Positions 53,603 through 61,371 of a stretch of DNA of 64,000 bases are shown here, in pieces. The DNA is taken from the NCBI GenBank assembly GCA_038748065.1, contig JBCDJG010000001.1, positions 62,001 through 126,000 on the forward strand, in the 5' to 3' direction. Both the position numbers and the translations under genes were made by a program. The first letter of the stretch is position 1, and every line of letters starts with the position of its first letter. The notes beneath the pieces are model-generated. The model was given only the letters and a program-made list of their open reading frames with translations. It did not search any database and was not told where the DNA came from. The DNA is from JBCDJG01 sp038748065 (lineage in GTDB: Bacteria > Pseudomonadota > Gammaproteobacteria > Pseudomonadales > Halieaceae).

Positions 53603-54001
53603 ATGAGTGATTCGGACAAGAGCAAACAAGAACTGCTGGACGAGTTGGAAGCGCTGCGTGCCAAGCTCGACGGCAGGTCCAGTGACGACACGGGCGATGG
53701 AGCAGACAGTCCAGAGGCTGGCGTCAAACGCCGTGACATCCTCACTTCCGCCTGGGTCGCGCCTGTGATCTTGTCCGTGCCCCTGGGTACAGCCGTGTCT
53801 CCACGCAAGGTTCACGCGCAATATGGCACCACACCCTTCACTACGCCGCAGACAGCGTTTCCTACGAGTCCGCCCACGAGCGCGCCAACAAACCCGCCCA
53901 CAAGCGCACCCACGGTGGCGATACCCACGGCGTTCCCTTCGGTCGTCGGCAGCGCCAGCGACGTCATTCCGGTAGAAATATCAGACTTCGATATCAAGTG
54001 A
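53603..54001 (+). CDS. Twin-arginine Pro/Thr-rich peptide, candidate substrate of the glycosylation operon
   Basis: 132 aa, ATG with an AGGG box six bases upstream. Residues 1-30 are an acidic amphipathic helix ('SKQELLDELEALRAKLDG'). 'VKRRDILTSAWVAPVILSVP' (41-60) is a twin-arginine signal with an R-R-D and an A-P-V like the 57-aa peptide, and V-H-A (70-72) could be a signal peptidase site. The rest is a Pro/Thr/Ser tail with two exact 7-residue copies of P-P-T-S-A-P-T (90-105), ending acidic. Such a tail is a good acceptor for hydroxylation and O-glycosylation. It starts 45 bases after a GT60-like gene and ends one base before a PqqD-GT fusion. Substrate status is inference; no family is recognised. 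Confidence 0.75.
   Translation: MSDSDKSKQELLDELEALRAKLDGRSSDDTGDGADSPEAGVKRRDILTSAWVAPVILSVPLGTAVSPRKVHAQYGTTPFTTPQTAFPTSPPTSAPTNPPTSAPTVAIPTAFPSVVGSASDVIPVEISDFDIK
53870..53917 (+). repeat. Two 24-bp coding repeats (PPTSAPT-N/V)
   Basis: Tandem 8-codon units at 53870-53893 and 53894-53917. The peptide is identical for 7 of 8 residues while several third positions differ, so the repeat is kept at protein level rather than being a fresh duplication. Confidence 0.7.
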
Positions 54002-54002
54002 G

Positions 54003-55364
54003 GTGAGCGATCTGGAATCACCGGCCGAGCCAACGGTCGATGGGTCCCTTCGCCCAGAACCCCGCAGTTATCATCCACAACCCGCTCAAAAGCCGGGCCT
54101 CTCCGCGTACCGGGTCAAAGACGAGCTCGTTTTGCTGCCCGATCAGGGCGACAAAGTCTATGCCTTAAATTCGACCGGCGCGGCCATCTGGAGGCTCTGC
54201 GACGGAAAACGCACGCTGCCCGACATTTTTAGCGCCCTACGCAGCGACTTTCAGGGCGAGGATCTGCAGATCATGGCAGACCTGAACGCCGCCATCCTGC
54301 AGTTCCGCGAAATGAATCTGCTGGAGCCCAGCTCCTTATCGGACCCACGCTCATCGCAAGCCGGTTTCGTCAGCCCGGCCGCCGCTGAGGCCGACAGGCG
54401 TCGCGTGCGCATCCTGCATGGCATCGAGGACAGGCCCTACTTTCACTGGCAGTTGGCAATTATGTTCGAATCGCTGATCGGCCAGCTTCCGCCTGGCTGG
54501 GATGTTGTCATCGTGGTCTGCAATAACCATCAGACCCTTACGCCGGAACTCGAGAAGATTCTTGACACCTACGCGATCGAACACTTCACCGGCGACAGCC
54601 CTGCGGATAACTACGATATCGATTTCGCCGACGGCGGTGATCGCTACGTGCCGATGAACCGTGTGGAGGCACTCAACGTGATTCGCCATCACGTCGGCCC
54701 CGACGACCTCGTGTGCCTGATGGACACGGATATTTTCCTCTACGGCGAACTACAGGCCTCCCTGTTTCCCAAAAGCAACGCCATGGCCTCGAATTGGATT
54801 ATCGGGCAGGATCGCTACTATCACTTCTCGACAAAGAATGAGCGCGGCCTTTCGCTGCCCAAGTTGCTGGAAGCGCTGGGCTACGAGGAGCAGTTCAAAC
54901 CGGGCGGCGTCATCGTTTTTCTGACAGGCGATGCCTTGCAGGCCAAGGATGGCAAGTTGGTCAAGGACTGTTTCCGTTTCCTGCAGATCCTCTATCTTGC
55001 AGCCAAAATCCTCGAGCTGCCACCGCACGGTGTCTGGGTTGCAGAGATGGCCTGCTTCGCCCTGGCCATGTATCCAAGCGGCATCGATTACGAGCTTCTC
55101 GACATAGAGCAGTTCGACGTACAGGACCCTGGGGCCAGCGAACTGCCACAGGGCAGCTTCTGCCATTACTACGCCGACAAAGCCGAGGGCAATGGTGGCC
55201 CTTTCGCAGAATCTGAGTGGCACAAGCAACTGTACACCGAACAAAATTTCCTGGTCGCAGATATCAAGAGCTTTCTTGATCGCGCTCAGGGCCCGGTTGA
55301 GAAACGTTTCATGGAACTCGCCCTAATGGCGAAAGAGCGATTGTATGGCAAGCAAAGAGACTGA
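54003..55364 (+). CDS. PqqD domain fused to a glycosyltransferase (hydroxyproline O-arabinosyltransferase-like)
   Basis: 453 aa, GTG start. After a Pro-rich N terminus, residues about 35-112 are a PqqD domain ('ELVLLPDQGDKVYALNSTGAAIWRLCDG' region). A short linker leads to a GT domain with 'DRPYFHWQLAIMFESL', 'RYVPMNRVEALNVI' and 'LVCLMDTDIFLYGEL' (D241-x-D243). I read this triad (x-Y-x-x-W-Q, V-x-x-N-R, D-x-D-x-x-x) as similar to plant HPAT/SGT-type hydroxyproline or serine O-glycosyltransferases, a match made from memory. The PqqD domain would bind the leader of the peptide encoded one base upstream. Ends in a 20-base overlap with the next gene. Confidence 0.65.
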   Translation: MSDLESPAEPTVDGSLRPEPRSYHPQPAQKPGLSAYRVKDELVLLPDQGDKVYALNSTGAAIWRLCDGKRTLPDIFSALRSDFQGEDLQIMADLNAAILQFREMNLLEPSSLSDPRSSQAGFVSPAAAEADRRRVRILHGIEDRPYFHWQLAIMFESLIGQLPPGWDVVIVVCNNHQTLTPELEKILDTYAIEHFTGDSPADNYDIDFADGGDRYVPMNRVEALNVIRHHVGPDDLVCLMDTDIFLYGELQASLFPKSNAMASNWIIGQDRYYHFSTKNERGLSLPKLLEALGYEEQFKPGGVIVFLTGDALQAKDGKLVKDCFRFLQILYLAAKILELPPHGVWVAEMACFALAMYPSGIDYELLDIEQFDVQDPGASELPQGSFCHYYADKAEGNGGPFAESEWHKQLYTEQNFLVADIKSFLDRAQGPVEKRFMELALMAKERLYGKQRD

Positions 55365-55974
55365 GGCAGCCAGCGTTCGCGTCCCCATCGAGGTCCCGCA
55401 ATGGCTTCGGAAGCAGACGCGGCAGCAGCAGGCATCTGCGCCCTACTGTGGCCTCGGATTTGAAAAAGGCCAGCTAGCGCCAGAAATTCATGGCATTCTG
55501 CAAGACAAGTTACAGGCCTGTAGTAGCCAATTCCAACCCGAACTTAAAATCGGGGAGGTCGACACTCTCGACCAGAACTTCATTCCCGCTATGCATTTTG
55601 AGGATAGCGCGTTCAACGTAGCTATCAGCGAGACGCTGAGACCACTTCACGAGGAGTGGTCGGGCACGCAACTGATTGACTCCGCCTGCTATGGCTTTCG
55701 CGTTTACCAGCGCGGGGCCTTCCTGCACAACCACGTTGATCGCGGCTCTACCCACATCATCAGCTCAACAATCTGCGTGGATGCAAGTCTGGATGAGGCA
55801 TGGCCGATCTATGTTGAAGATATCTATGGTGAAGCGCACGAGGTTAACCTGGAGCCTGGAGAATTCCTGTTCTATGAGGGAGCACGGCTAATACACGGCC
55901 GACCCTGGCCGCTTATGGGTGACTATTATGCGGGCCTGTTTGTCCACTACCGCCCCGCAAACCTGGAGCGCTGA
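55345..55974 (+). CDS. 2OG-Fe(II) oxygenase, prolyl-hydroxylase-like (first of two)
   Basis: 209 aa. The double-stranded beta-helix has H130-V-D132 ('LHNHVDR') and distal H184 ('RLIHGRPW'), with 'AGLFVHYRP' at the end carrying the likely 2-oxoglutarate-binding Arg. 'YGFRVYQRGAFLHNHVDRGSTHIIS' region matches P4H-like proteins. It would hydroxylate Pro (or another residue) before O-glycosylation. Start overlaps the PqqD-GT gene by 20 bases, so both are coupled. Confidence 0.75.
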   Translation: MASKETEAASVRVPIEVPQWLRKQTRQQQASAPYCGLGFEKGQLAPEIHGILQDKLQACSSQFQPELKIGEVDTLDQNFIPAMHFEDSAFNVAISETLRPLHEEWSGTQLIDSACYGFRVYQRGAFLHNHVDRGSTHIISSTICVDASLDEAWPIYVEDIYGEAHEVNLEPGEFLFYEGARLIHGRPWPLMGDYYAGLFVHYRPANLER

Positions 55975-55978
55975 GTCG

Positions 55979-57979
55979 GTGAGGCAACTGTTTTACACCA
56001 ATTACCAGTCCGGCCAGGCTGGATTGAGCAACGCCATCATGTCTATCGAATGTGGCGTCGTGCTGGCCTTCCTCACCAAGCGATTCCTGCTGCTGGATGG
56101 CAACGTCAGCCCGCCAGCAAACATCGTCGACTACGACGGTCGCGTCGACAACTCTCGGCCCAGCCGCATCACCGATCTGATTGATATTCCGATCCCCTGG
56201 GGCGAGCCTGATCTGAGTGAGTTGGCCGGTTTGGCAAGCACCGAACTGACGCCCTACAGCCTGATGGACGTGGCCATCTATGTTCCCGACACCGTCGACA
56301 TCCACTCTCCAGACGCGCAGGACTTTGCCGGACGTCGACATCACTGGGTCTGCGAGAGTCATGATATGCGCGACGTCCCGGTGTTGCGCGTGTCTGAGCA
56401 CGAAACCGTGCCGGGCACCGACCGTCAACGCAACAACCTTAGTTACTACTCCTACCTGTTTTACCTTGATGCCGAAAATCGCAGGGCCGTTTACGAGCTA
56501 CTGTCGAAGATGCAGGCACAGCGACCTTACGCGGATCTCGCAAAGCGAGTGGCGACTGACCTCGGCGCTTTCAACGCGGTTCACATGCGCCGCGGTGATT
56601 TCAAAGTCACCTACGGCGTGACGGTGCTCGATCGACAGCCATGGGAAGCTATAGAAACCATGGATCACCACTTCAGCCGCGATGATCGGCTGCTGATTTG
56701 CACTGATGAGCGGGATGATCCGTTCTTTGCCGAAATCAGGGAGAGCTGGCCAGATCACGTGTTTATTGATCATCATATTCTGGAGAACTACGCGGCTGAA
56801 TTCGCCGCTCTACCGCAGCACGACAGCCTCGCCCTAGCCTATCTTTCGCAGCTGGTGGCAGCGGAGTCAAGCGACTTCATCGGCTCCATGACCAGCACCT
56901 TCTCCGCCATGATTCAGCGCCTCCGCGGCAATCGCGGGAAGCAGGAGAACTTCAAGTTTTTCTGGAATGAGCTTCCAGATCCCGGCGAAAAACTCGAGCG
57001 CGGCCGTCACCCTATCAGCGAGTGCGTGCCGATGGATCGTGGCCTCATGATTGAGGAATTTAGCGGCGCCTATTCCTGGAACCGGTACAGCCAGTTATTG
57101 AACCCCGCCTGGATGAGGGAGTGGCCAGAAAGCTTCTTATTGCCAGATATCCTGGCGAGCGGCATTCTGCCCAGTCCGCAGCGCCTCGACCCCGCAGCAA
57201 GCGGCGGCAGCCTGCCCGTACAGGCGGCGCAGGTGTTATTCGAAGGCCTTCGCTTCCGGATCAGCAGCAGAGTCGCAGGCATCGCCAATCGCCTGCAGGA
57301 ACTACTCTACGACAGCCGTGCGGATGACGGTGGCAGCGTTGTCGAGGAGATTGAGATATCGGGCTATCGCGGAGCCTTCAGCGTGATCGCTCGAGGCGAG
57401 GTGATTGCCACTGTCAAGGAAGAGAGTGAGCTCCCGGCGGCGATACTGGATCACGTGGTCAGGCAGCTGTCGGCGAACCGCAAGAACTTCAGCTGGTTTG
57501 ATGGCATGGCGCTGAAATCTGGCAATACGGTGCTTCTGATCCTGGGTGATTGGACCGCGGAGGATCTGGACATCTCCATGGCCGAGGCTATGTGCAGCAA
57601 AGGTTGGCAGCTTCTGGGAGATACTGCAGTCCCGATTCGCATGAACGACCTGTCAGTCGTACCCTTTTCCCGTTGTGGAGGTGGTGAGCAACAGAGGCCT
57701 CTGGATAACTTCGACAGCCCGGCACTTTCAGCCATCGTATACAGCTCGCGTCAGTTGCATAACCGCAGCGCCCTTTTCAGCCTGTCCCCCTCGGCCGCGG
57801 TTGCCGAGATGACGGGCGCCTCGCGCGACTTTCCCTTGGATCGGAAGGCGACCATCAAGCGCCTCTGCAAGCTGGCAGAGCAGCTGCCCGCCTACCAGCT
57901 CTGCTTCAGCGACGCCGCTCAGGTTCCTGATACCCTGGCAGCGCTGACGACTACGCTGGCAAAGCAGGAGGAGAGGTAA
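55979..57979 (+). CDS. O-fucosyltransferase-like protein fused to a degenerate HprK-like domain
   Basis: 666 aa from the GTG at 55979, 4 bases after the oxygenase stop. N-terminal ~350 residues: 'SGQAGLSNAIMSIECGVVLAFL' start and 'NAVHMRRGDF' with H202, R204, G206-D207, the donor-binding H-x-R-x-G-D of O-FucT/NodZ enzymes, then 'SDFIGSMTSTFSAMIQRLRG'. Residues about 450-660 align by eye with the HprK-related kinase at 38508 ('GNTVLLILGDWTAEDLDISMAEAMCSKGWQLLGD' region against its P-loop region), but the Walker A Gly-Lys-Ser is lost. The domain may bind peptide or nucleotide without kinase activity. Confidence 0.68.
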   Translation: MRQLFYTNYQSGQAGLSNAIMSIECGVVLAFLTKRFLLLDGNVSPPANIVDYDGRVDNSRPSRITDLIDIPIPWGEPDLSELAGLASTELTPYSLMDVAIYVPDTVDIHSPDAQDFAGRRHHWVCESHDMRDVPVLRVSEHETVPGTDRQRNNLSYYSYLFYLDAENRRAVYELLSKMQAQRPYADLAKRVATDLGAFNAVHMRRGDFKVTYGVTVLDRQPWEAIETMDHHFSRDDRLLICTDERDDPFFAEIRESWPDHVFIDHHILENYAAEFAALPQHDSLALAYLSQLVAAESSDFIGSMTSTFSAMIQRLRGNRGKQENFKFFWNELPDPGEKLERGRHPISECVPMDRGLMIEEFSGAYSWNRYSQLLNPAWMREWPESFLLPDILASGILPSPQRLDPAASGGSLPVQAAQVLFEGLRFRISSRVAGIANRLQELLYDSRADDGGSVVEEIEISGYRGAFSVIARGEVIATVKEESELPAAILDHVVRQLSANRKNFSWFDGMALKSGNTVLLILGDWTAEDLDISMAEAMCSKGWQLLGDTAVPIRMNDLSVVPFSRCGGGEQQRPLDNFDSPALSAIVYSSRQLHNRSALFSLSPSAAVAEMTGASRDFPLDRKATIKRLCKLAEQLPAYQLCFSDAAQVPDTLAALTTTLAKQEER

Positions 57980-57986
57980 ACGCAAC

Positions 57987-58961
57987 ATGGAAGCCACGCA
58001 AATTGAACTGCGCTTGCTGCTGGAAGGAGGGCGGACCGAGACGCTGCAGATCGCCTCAGACGCCAAGGAGCTAAGCCAGTTGTTCAAAGCTGTACGAAGC
58101 CGCTCTGGCGATGTCGATCCCGATGAACAGTTTTTCCAGCTACCACTGGATGGCGGTCGGGAGTCGCTTAACTTTAGCAGCCATCAGCTCGTCGCCTTCA
58201 CAACGCGACCTCCGGTGCTGGTGAACTTCGAGAAGCCGGAGCCGATCGCGAGCGTGCCCGCAGCTAGCATAAAGGTGCACAGGCCACCTTGTATGGTAAT
58301 AGACAATTTCCTCGGACAGCATGAGCTGGCGGACATTTTGGCCTACGCTCTGAAGCAGGAAGAGGATTTCGATGCTGGCACGGTGATCAAAGGGGAGAAA
58401 ATGCATCGGCAGAATCTCGTGATACTGGGCTTTGCCAATGCCGCTCACTCACGGCTGCTGTGCAATCGTCTGCTCACGTGGTTGCCTTTCATACTGCAAA
58501 AACTGGGCATGACACCCTTCCCGGTAAAGCAGGTCGAGTCTCAGCTGACCGCTAGCAACGACGGCCACTATTACCGAGCCCACCGCGACGCATACAAGGC
58601 TAATGCTGATCACCGCACGCTTACCTGTGTCTACTACTTCAGCAAGCAGCCCGCCCAATTCACTGGCGGCGGTCTGCGAATTTACGATAGCCGCCTGCAG
58701 GGCGGCGCTCGTTCGCAGGCAGAGACCTTCCAATTGCTGCAGCCGCGCGCCAACCGCATGGTGGTCTTCCCCAGCGAGAGCTTTCACGAACTGCTGCCCA
58801 TTCGCTGCCCCAGCGGAAAATTCGAGGACAGCCGTTTCGCCGTAACCAACTGGATATGGAAGCAGCCAGCGCATGACGCAGGGGCAGCGCATGGATGGGG
58901 TCATCTGCACTGCAGCCGCCCGCACGATCAGTGGTTTTACTCGAGCGGCGAGTCGCCATGA
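57987..58961 (+). CDS. 2OG-Fe(II) oxygenase, prolyl 4-hydroxylase-like (second of two)
   Basis: 324 aa. An N-terminal ~95-residue domain of unknown role precedes the catalytic fold. H199-x-D201 ('YRAHRDAY'), H267 ('SESFHELLP') and R283 ('DSRFAVTNW') form a complete P4H active site, with 'TCVYYFSKQPAQFTGGGLRIYD' typical of the 2OG-FeII_Oxy group. Its sequence differs strongly from the oxygenase at 55345, so the two probably act on different Pro residues or different substrates. ATGA overlap with the next gene. Confidence 0.85.
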   Translation: MEATQIELRLLLEGGRTETLQIASDAKELSQLFKAVRSRSGDVDPDEQFFQLPLDGGRESLNFSSHQLVAFTTRPPVLVNFEKPEPIASVPAASIKVHRPPCMVIDNFLGQHELADILAYALKQEEDFDAGTVIKGEKMHRQNLVILGFANAAHSRLLCNRLLTWLPFILQKLGMTPFPVKQVESQLTASNDGHYYRAHRDAYKANADHRTLTCVYYFSKQPAQFTGGGLRIYDSRLQGGARSQAETFQLLQPRANRMVVFPSESFHELLPIRCPSGKFEDSRFAVTNWIWKQPAHDAGAAHGWGHLHCSRPHDQWFYSSGESP

Positions 58962-59965
58962 TTTTCACGACCTTTGTCGCACCTCGGGGGGATGACGACC
59001 AGTGGCAATCCGAGCTGCTCGAATACAGCTGGGCGCAGTCCGGACAGCCAGGTGAGTTGGTCCGACTGGTCGGCATCCGACCAGGGCAGGACCTGCCGAA
59101 GCACGCGCTAGCGCGCACCGAACCCACCCTGCTATGGACCAAGCATCCCTACATCGATGACAGCTACCCCGGTTATAACGTCCCAGCAGGCTTACTGGAA
59201 TGGTTGAATCGGGAAGCGCTGGACGCCACGGTCCTCCTGCTGGAAATCGGCAGCGTGTTGAAAGCGCCGTTGGCGACCGAGGTCGGGCCCGGTTCCGCGA
59301 TGGCTCAGACCTGGGAGCAATTGCCCAGCGGTGAGGGGCCCTTTGGCCTGCCGACGGTTTACGATCCCTTGCGCGCGTACTGCGTTAACCGCGAGCTTTC
59401 ACTTCCCCAGGTGCAGCTGCCGCTGATGATTCACTCAAGCGACCTGTATACGCTCTGCCCGAGGTGGCTTGAGCTGATGGGTCTGATCAGGGCTACCGTC
59501 GACACCAATGCTGTTCCGCCCAGCCACCCCCTGCGCGTCGCGCTTGCTATCGCTGCCGCCGAGTACGACATCGCGCTCAGTGCCACAGACTTCAGCGATC
59601 AGGTTATCGCCGCGGAAGATGGCGGCCGTCAATTCATTGCTTACACGGACCGCTTCGAACAGGAGCGTGCGGCGGGTGCACATCTGTCCAGCCTCCGTCC
59701 GAAGCCGAAGCCCGGCGTGCGCCAAGCGCGCGTGGTTGACCAGTGGTATCTGGAGCTGTCTTCCCCCTACGGCCTGATCAACCTGAACGTATCTGCCGGC
59801 GCTATATGGTCACTCTGTGATGGTGAGCGAAGCCTGCAGGACATCACCGAAGCTCTGGCGCAGCAGTATCAGTTGCCGATCGACACCCTGTCAGCGGATG
59901 TCTCCCAGGCAGCGATGATGCTGCGCACCATGGGCGCGATTAACCTGGAGCGTGTACTGCCATGA
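58958..59965 (+). CDS. Glycosyltransferase fused to a C-terminal PqqD domain
   Basis: 335 aa; ATG at 58958 overlaps the oxygenase stop. N-terminal ~230 residues: 'TFVAPRGDDDQWQSELLEYSWAQSGQ' and 'YNVPAGLLEWL' match the GT half of the protein at 54003, but its D-x-D position reads 'LLEIGSVLKAP' (E96-x-G98), so metal binding may be lost. Residues about 255-335 are a PqqD domain ('YGLINLNVSAGAIWSLCDGERSLQDI'). The domain order is the reverse of the 54003 protein. It may be a substrate-binding partner of that enzyme or a metal-independent transferase. Confidence 0.65.
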   Translation: MIFTTFVAPRGDDDQWQSELLEYSWAQSGQPGELVRLVGIRPGQDLPKHALARTEPTLLWTKHPYIDDSYPGYNVPAGLLEWLNREALDATVLLLEIGSVLKAPLATEVGPGSAMAQTWEQLPSGEGPFGLPTVYDPLRAYCVNRELSLPQVQLPLMIHSSDLYTLCPRWLELMGLIRATVDTNAVPPSHPLRVALAIAAAEYDIALSATDFSDQVIAAEDGGRQFIAYTDRFEQERAAGAHLSSLRPKPKPGVRQARVVDQWYLELSSPYGLINLNVSAGAIWSLCDGERSLQDITEALAQQYQLPIDTLSADVSQAAMMLRTMGAINLERVLP

Positions 59966-60882
59966 CGGGTGAGGCAACAACCGCCAGTATTTTTGTGTCT
60001 ATTGCGTCCTATCGCGATCAGTTTTTGCCTTTCACGATTCGATCGGCACTTGCCAAGGCAGCATACCCGGAGAGACTCAGCTTTGGCGTGTGCTGGCAGA
60101 CTGACGAAAACGAGAGCCTCGATGAATGGGTGGACGACCCCAGGTTTCGCATTCGGCGCTACCCCTATCAATCGAGTCTGGGCTATGGTTGGTCACGGGC
60201 CGAGGTTCAAAAACTCTACGCCGGTGAGGAGTATCATCTGCTGATCGACTCCCATTCCTGGTTTGCCGAGGGTTGGGATGTCAATCTAATTCAGCAGTTG
60301 GAGAACAAGCCCAGTGAAAAACCCCTGCTAACGACCAGTTCTCCTCCATTCACTTTCAGCGACCAGGGTGAGGTCGTAATTCCATGGGCCGGCACCGAGT
60401 GGGACGGCGTACCGCTGATGAGGTGCGAGCTGATTCCGCCCGTGGGCTGGATCGATATCCAGATGTCGCAAGAACGCAAGACCGAAGCCCACCAGACAAC
60501 CCCCCTGATTTGCTGCAACTTCGTCTTTACCCACGGCCGCTGGATTCGCGAGGTGCCGGAAGACCCGGGCATGATCAACGCCGCGCATGAATCTGCCCTG
60601 TCTGCCCGAACCTATACACATGGATACGATATCTACCTGCCGGACGAAATTCAGGTCTGGCACCTCGACTACAGCAATTACCCAGACGGTAACCGCCACA
60701 AGGTCTGGGAGACAAAGTCCGAGACCTGGCAGGGTGAACACACCCAGAAAATGATTCGTCGCCTGCACGCGCTACTATTCAACAGGGAAGACCCGAAAAT
60801 CCTCGGGCGTTACACGCTGGGCTCAGCACGCACGGTGCAACAGTGGGCCGCGGAGGCGGGCCTGCGCCTCGTCCTCGAATAA
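59962..60882 (+). CDS. GT60-like (GlcNAc-type) glycosyltransferase, second copy
   Basis: 306 aa, ATG overlapping the previous stop. 'IFVSIASYRDQFLPFTIRSAL', 'FGVCWQTDENESLDEW', 'LLIDSHSWFAEGWD' (D96-x-H98) and 'CCNFVFTHGRWI' match the GT60-like gene at 52553, though the two are well diverged. This is the last gene of the plus-strand operon. Having two such transferases suggests two acceptor sites, or transfer onto hydroxyproline followed by another residue. Confidence 0.78.
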   Translation: MTGEATTASIFVSIASYRDQFLPFTIRSALAKAAYPERLSFGVCWQTDENESLDEWVDDPRFRIRRYPYQSSLGYGWSRAEVQKLYAGEEYHLLIDSHSWFAEGWDVNLIQQLENKPSEKPLLTTSSPPFTFSDQGEVVIPWAGTEWDGVPLMRCELIPPVGWIDIQMSQERKTEAHQTTPLICCNFVFTHGRWIREVPEDPGMINAAHESALSARTYTHGYDIYLPDEIQVWHLDYSNYPDGNRHKVWETKSETWQGEHTQKMIRRLHALLFNREDPKILGRYTLGSARTVQQWAAEAGLRLVLE

Positions 60883-61014
60883 CAGATGTCGCCGGCGCAA
60901 CCGACGCGGTCATCAAACTGCGCGGCAGTCAAAGCCGGCCAAGGCAGCCAGCGCGCTCCTGGCGCTTCCAAACGTAGGACCGCGCGAGCGAAAGGCAAGA
61001 AGCTCAAACGAGAG

Positions 61015-61371
61015 CTACCAGAGCGATGCGCTTTTCGGTGGCGAGGGGTAGACCGGCGTTAATGGCTTGCGCTCTCCCGTGAGCGCCACTGTTTCCACGT
61101 AGTACCAATACACCGTTTCAGCGTCTATTTCCGCGTCGCTGAACTGATAGCTCTGCGGCAGGTCGGTAGTGCCTACGCCCAGAATGGTCTGCGTATTAAT
61201 GCGTTCAAAGGGGCCATCCTGCTGGTCGCCGCGGTAGATATCGTAGCCGAAGACATCTTGTTCGCTTTGCGTCGTCCAGCGAATGGTGTTCGGCGCGATT
61301 TGCCAGGGCTCGCTAATCACCAGCCACAGGCCAAACAGCGGGGCCACGAGTAAAGCGAGCCAGGACCTCAC
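61015..61371 (-). CDS. Small exported protein with fibronectin type III-like domain
   Basis: 118 aa. An N-terminal signal or anchor (about 1-18) is followed by a single beta-sandwich of FN3 type: 'NTIRWTTQSEQDVFGYDIYRGDQQDGPFERIN' and 'YWYYVETVALTGE'. It overlaps the end of the C25 protease by 4 bases, so it is coupled to it. In many C25 proteins a similar module is attached to the protease itself; here it is a separate gene, probably a partner or a split domain. Confidence 0.75.
   Translation of the reverse strand: MRSWLALLVAPLFGLWLVISEPWQIAPNTIRWTTQSEQDVFGYDIYRGDQQDGPFERINTQTILGVGTTDLPQSYQFSDAEIDAETVYWYYVETVALTGERKPLTPVYPSPPKSASLW

Noticed and set aside
60886..61062. 58-codon basic open frame after the operon
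   Set aside because: No ribosome binding site, low-complexity Lys/Arg composition, and it overlaps the 3' end of the FN3-like gene on the other strand.
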